A stretch of 6,027 bases of DNA, taken from positions 1 to 6,027 of the forward strand of contig CALGZD010000161.1 of the NCBI GenBank assembly GCA_937934635.1, written 5' to 3'. Position 1 is the first letter of the stretch, and every line of letters begins with the position of its first letter. Under the pieces are notes generated by a model, which worked only from the letters and a program-made list of their open reading frames with translations, was not told the DNA's origin and did no database searches. Shown in pieces: positions 3,930-6,027 of the stretch. The stretch comes from an uncultured Deinococcales bacterium. GTDB lineage: Bacteria; Deinococcota; Deinococci; Deinococcales; Trueperaceae. A program made the position numbers and the translations under genes.

Positions 3930-5606
3930 ATGAAACAGTGGTTCCCTACCAGTTTGTTGTTAACTGCACTTTTTATATTGCTTAGTTTTATATTGGCGAG
4001 TTGTTCTAGTACAGAACCTGTTGGTGTCACAACGCTTGATAGCATTTCTCCAAAACAAGGTAGCAATGCTGGCGGTGTCGAGGTCACCCTAACAGGTGAG
4101 AATATTTTTGATGCAAGCGAAGGCTATGACCAAAGCTTAAAGGTTAGTGTTTGTGGTGTTCTACTCAAAGATGTTGTAGTCAACGGTGTGGATAGGCTAG
4201 TCAAATCACCAAGTGGTAAAAATGTTAATGCAACTATCGGTACAAGCCTTACAGGTAGAACTACTCAAGTCCAAAATCCAGTAACTGCTACTAATGACGT
4301 CGTTTTAACAAGACCAGATGGTACAAGCGTTACTTTGAATGACGCCTTTGATTGTAAAGATGCCCCTGTGTTTAGCAGTATTGGTAGCTACACAGTTCAA
4401 GAAGTAGCTCAAGAAAATATTAATATTACGACCTTGCAAGCTACTGATGCAGATGGTTCAAACTTAAGCTATGAAGTTATTGGTGGCAATACGAATGACA
4501 CCTTCGCACTTGATTCAACAACAGGGCAACTTAGCCTAGCAAAACGAATCAATCATGACCTCACACCAGATTTCGATTTGATTGTAAAGGCGACTGACAG
4601 CGATGGTCAAAGTGCAACTGAAATTATAAGCATCGCTGTTGAGCGAGACACCACAGTTCACAACTGGCGTTTGACAAGTTCATGGTCAAGTGAGTACAGC
4701 CTTTATCAACCTATTCATAACGTTTTGGTCAACACTCTAAAGCCACGTTTAAGTGCTCAGAGTGATAATCAACTGAACATCACCATCACTGCACCGATGG
4801 CAACAACGGTCAATGCAAGTGTTTTTGACGATGTAGCAAGTGGTACTTACGAGATGGGGCACACGGCAACATCATTGTATCGCCAGTTCAATCCTGCACA
4901 CGACTTTTTTACAAGTCAACCGTCTGGCTTAAGCGAAGCGCAGCACGATGCATGGCTCAAGGCTGAAGGGCAAGTACTTTGGGATGAGCTAAATGCACCA
5001 AGCAATCTCAAAGCTTTTAAAGCTGGTAGCTCTGGTGATAAAGCTGTTGGTTGGTTTAGGCAAGCTATTACCAGTCCTGAACAACTGACTGGCTTAAGGT
5101 GGCGCATGGCGGGTATTGCAGCGCAGGTTGCGGCTCGAGCTGGGGTAACCATCCCAACACACAGCGAACTCGTGACTATATCCCCCCTCTACAGCGCCTT
5201 ACAAGCTGGCTTATTAGATGCAGTTAAGTGGTCAGGACCCTATGCCGATTGGCAAAACAGATTGCATGAATCAGGAGCGGTTTACTATCCTGCGCCTGAC
5301 TGGGGTCAGCAAAATGCAGCTTTGACCTTATACATAAATCTAGATGAGTACAATGCCTTACCACTTCGTTTACAAAATGCCATCCAAACTGCCTCTGAAG
5401 AAACATCAGTTGCTATGTCTGCTAATTTTGCAGCGCTAAATGCACAAGGCTTAGCCAACATAAAAGACAGCGGTGTAACTATCCTTAGCTTTCCGCAAAG
5501 TGTGCGAGATAAGCTAGCACTTCATTCAGTAGCTTTTCAAAATGACAGAGTAGCGAAAGATGATTTTTACAAAAAGGTGTATGAAAGCTGGAAGCAATTT
5601 AAATAG
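3930..5606 (+). CDS. Lipoprotein fusing IPT/TIG-like, cadherin-like and TRAP DctP-type solute-binding domains
   Basis: The 558-residue product starts with a lipoprotein signal peptide ending in the lipobox LASC (Cys25), so it should be anchored on the outer face of a membrane. Residues 31-145 resemble an IPT/TIG immunoglobulin-like fold (ISPKQGSNAGGVEVTLTGENI at 39-59). Residues 148-239 look like a cadherin-type repeat: ATDADG at 171-176, FALDSTTGQLSL at 192-203 and ATDSDG at 221-226, with acidic positions suited to calcium. Residues 244-558 are a DctP/TakP-like TRAP binding protein: EMGHTA at 308-313, GWFRQ at 374-378, LTGLRWR with family Arg392 at 386-392, and ALQAGLLDAVKWSGPY at 423-438. 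TakP binds 2-oxoacids; the ligand here is unknown. No DctQ/DctM genes are present, so it may transport with distant partners, or serve as sensor or adhesin. An in-frame ATG at 3843 is less likely. The domain boundaries are read by eye. Confidence 0.88.
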   Translation: MKQWFPTSLLLTALFILLSFILASCSSTEPVGVTTLDSISPKQGSNAGGVEVTLTGENIFDASEGYDQSLKVSVCGVLLKDVVVNGVDRLVKSPSGKNVNATIGTSLTGRTTQVQNPVTATNDVVLTRPDGTSVTLNDAFDCKDAPVFSSIGSYTVQEVAQENINITTLQATDADGSNLSYEVIGGNTNDTFALDSTTGQLSLAKRINHDLTPDFDLIVKATDSDGQSATEIISIAVERDTTVHNWRLTSSWSSEYSLYQPIHNVLVNTLKPRLSAQSDNQLNITITAPMATTVNASVFDDVASGTYEMGHTATSLYRQFNPAHDFFTSQPSGLSEAQHDAWLKAEGQVLWDELNAPSNLKAFKAGSSGDKAVGWFRQAITSPEQLTGLRWRMAGIAAQVAARAGVTIPTHSELVTISPLYSALQAGLLDAVKWSGPYADWQNRLHESGAVYYPAPDWGQQNAALTLYINLDEYNALPLRLQNAIQTASEETSVAMSANFAALNAQGLANIKDSGVTILSFPQSVRDKLALHSVAFQNDRVAKDDFYKKVYESWKQFK

Positions 5607-5997
5607 TGCTTATGCAACAACTCTCAAAAAAGGACTGACTAATGTGTACAAGTCCTAGACGACTAGAATCTTCTGACCAAAACACCGAACTATTGATGCC
5701 ATCTGGGTGAGTGGGACTATCAGAAAAATGTATCCACCCTTGCTCTGCAAAGTCGTACATATTGAGTGCGTCATCTTGAAAATAAGCTAGATAGTCACCG
5801 TTAGGTGATAAACTTGCATAACCACAATCAAGAGCCTTTGTCACACTAGGTGGTAGTTTGATTTCTGTTCCTTCAGCATCTACAACAACAATTGTAGCGC
5901 AAGAAACACCACGCTCATCTTTATAGTTTAAAGAGCGTTCTTGTGCGAATGAAAACCCCAAACTCAATATAATTAGAAGGTAAATTATTTTATTCAT
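5599..5997 (-). CDS. Short secreted protein with WD40/PD40-like propeller motifs, perhaps truncated
   Basis: The 132-residue product begins with a clear signal peptide (hydrophobic residues 4-17, likely cut after Ala18). SPNGDYLAYFQDD at 64-76 and FWSEDSSRLGLVHI at 106-119 resemble the strand motifs of successive beta-propeller blades, as in TolB- or WD40-like domains. Two blades are too few for a closed propeller, and the tail (QSFFESCCISTI) does not continue the pattern, so the gene may be a decayed or truncated copy. Alternate frames past the T run (5626-5631) also stop quickly, so a single frameshift would not restore a long protein. Its last 8 bp overlap the end of the lipoprotein gene, tail to tail. 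The start at 5997 has only a weak ribosome site (GAG about 10 nt upstream). Function unknown. Confidence 0.72.
   Translation of the reverse strand: MNKIIYLLIILSLGFSFAQERSLNYKDERGVSCATIVVVDAEGTEIKLPPSVTKALDCGYASLSPNGDYLAYFQDDALNMYDFAEQGWIHFSDSPTHPDGINSSVFWSEDSSRLGLVHISQSFFESCCISTI
5626..5656 (-). terminator. Weak terminator-like hairpin inside the end of the minus-strand gene
   Basis: On the minus strand AGGACT (5656-5651) and AGTCCT (5636-5631) can pair across a 14-nt loop and are followed by five U (5630-5626). The stem is short and the loop long, so efficiency is doubtful. It lies about 25-55 nt before the stop codon of the host gene. If active it would end that transcript before the stop, which fits a decaying gene or mere coincidence. 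Confidence 0.25.
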
Positions 5998-6012
5998 TTA
6001 TCGTCTCGTAGG

Positions 6013-6027
6013 ATGGGCTATGCCCAT
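6013..6027. repeat. Edge of a possible palindromic repeat
   Basis: ATGGGC (6013-6018) and GCCCAT (6022-6027) form a perfect 6-bp stem with a 3-nt loop, preceded by CGTAGG. Sequences of the form GTAGG-TGGGC-GCCCA recur as dispersed intergenic repeats in many bacteria. The window ends here, so the extent is unknown. Confidence 0.4.

Noticed and set aside
813..5406. Short open frames opposite aspS, the secreted-protein gene, lysR and the lipoprotein gene
   Set aside because: They are shadows of strongly supported genes, lack ribosome sites and match no family. No CRISPR, tRNA or rRNA was seen in the window.

Overview
The window (about 42% GC by eye) looks like a chromosomal segment of a bacterium. 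The best phylogenetic hint is an archaeal-type aspartyl-tRNA synthetase without the bacterial GAD insertion. In bacteria that enzyme is best known as AspRS2 of Deinococcus/Thermus. Two starts in the window also show the leaderless layout common in Deinococcus: a -10-like TANNNT hexamer ending exactly 7 nt before an ATG. I therefore suggest a low-GC member of Deinococcota or a relative, with moderate confidence.

Layout. 1-82: possible 3' end of an unidentified plus-strand gene. 83-175: nothing recognised. 176-286: first copy of a 111-112 bp palindromic-ended dispersed repeat. 316-355: intrinsic terminator of the synthetase gene. 380-1672 (minus): aspS, probably a non-discriminating AspRS. 1673-1885 (minus): a complete-looking attenuation leader for aspS, with a consensus -35, a TANNNT -10, a leaderless 25-codon ORF carrying the codons Asp-Asn-Ser-Asp-Asn, a possible antiterminator hairpin containing that ORF's stop codon, and a strong intrinsic terminator about 50 nt before aspS. 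1961-2072: second copy of the repeat. 2073-2201: nothing convincing. 2202-2726 (minus): small secreted protein of unknown function. 2727-2892: divergent promoter region with a near-ideal LysR-type operator. 2893-3816 (plus): LysR-family regulator. 3930-5606 (plus): lipoprotein joining an IPT/TIG-like domain, a cadherin-like domain and a TRAP (DctP/TakP-like) solute-binding domain. 5599-5997 (minus): short secreted protein with propeller-like motifs, overlapping the lipoprotein gene tail-to-tail by 8 bp. 6013-6027: a hairpin at the window edge, perhaps the start of another dispersed repeat.

How the parts may work together. The aspS unit reads as a self-contained feedback circuit. A non-discriminating AspRS makes Asp-tRNA(Asp) and also Asp-tRNA(Asn), which GatCAB would amidate. 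The leader ORF is poised to sense shortage of both charged tRNAs. The LysR regulator probably controls itself and the divergent secreted-protein gene through the shared operator. It may be co-transcribed with the downstream lipoprotein, because no terminator or clear promoter separates them. No TRAP membrane subunits are present, so whether the lipoprotein serves transport, sensing or adhesion is open.

The most interesting part is the aspS leader, followed by the unusual lipoprotein architecture.
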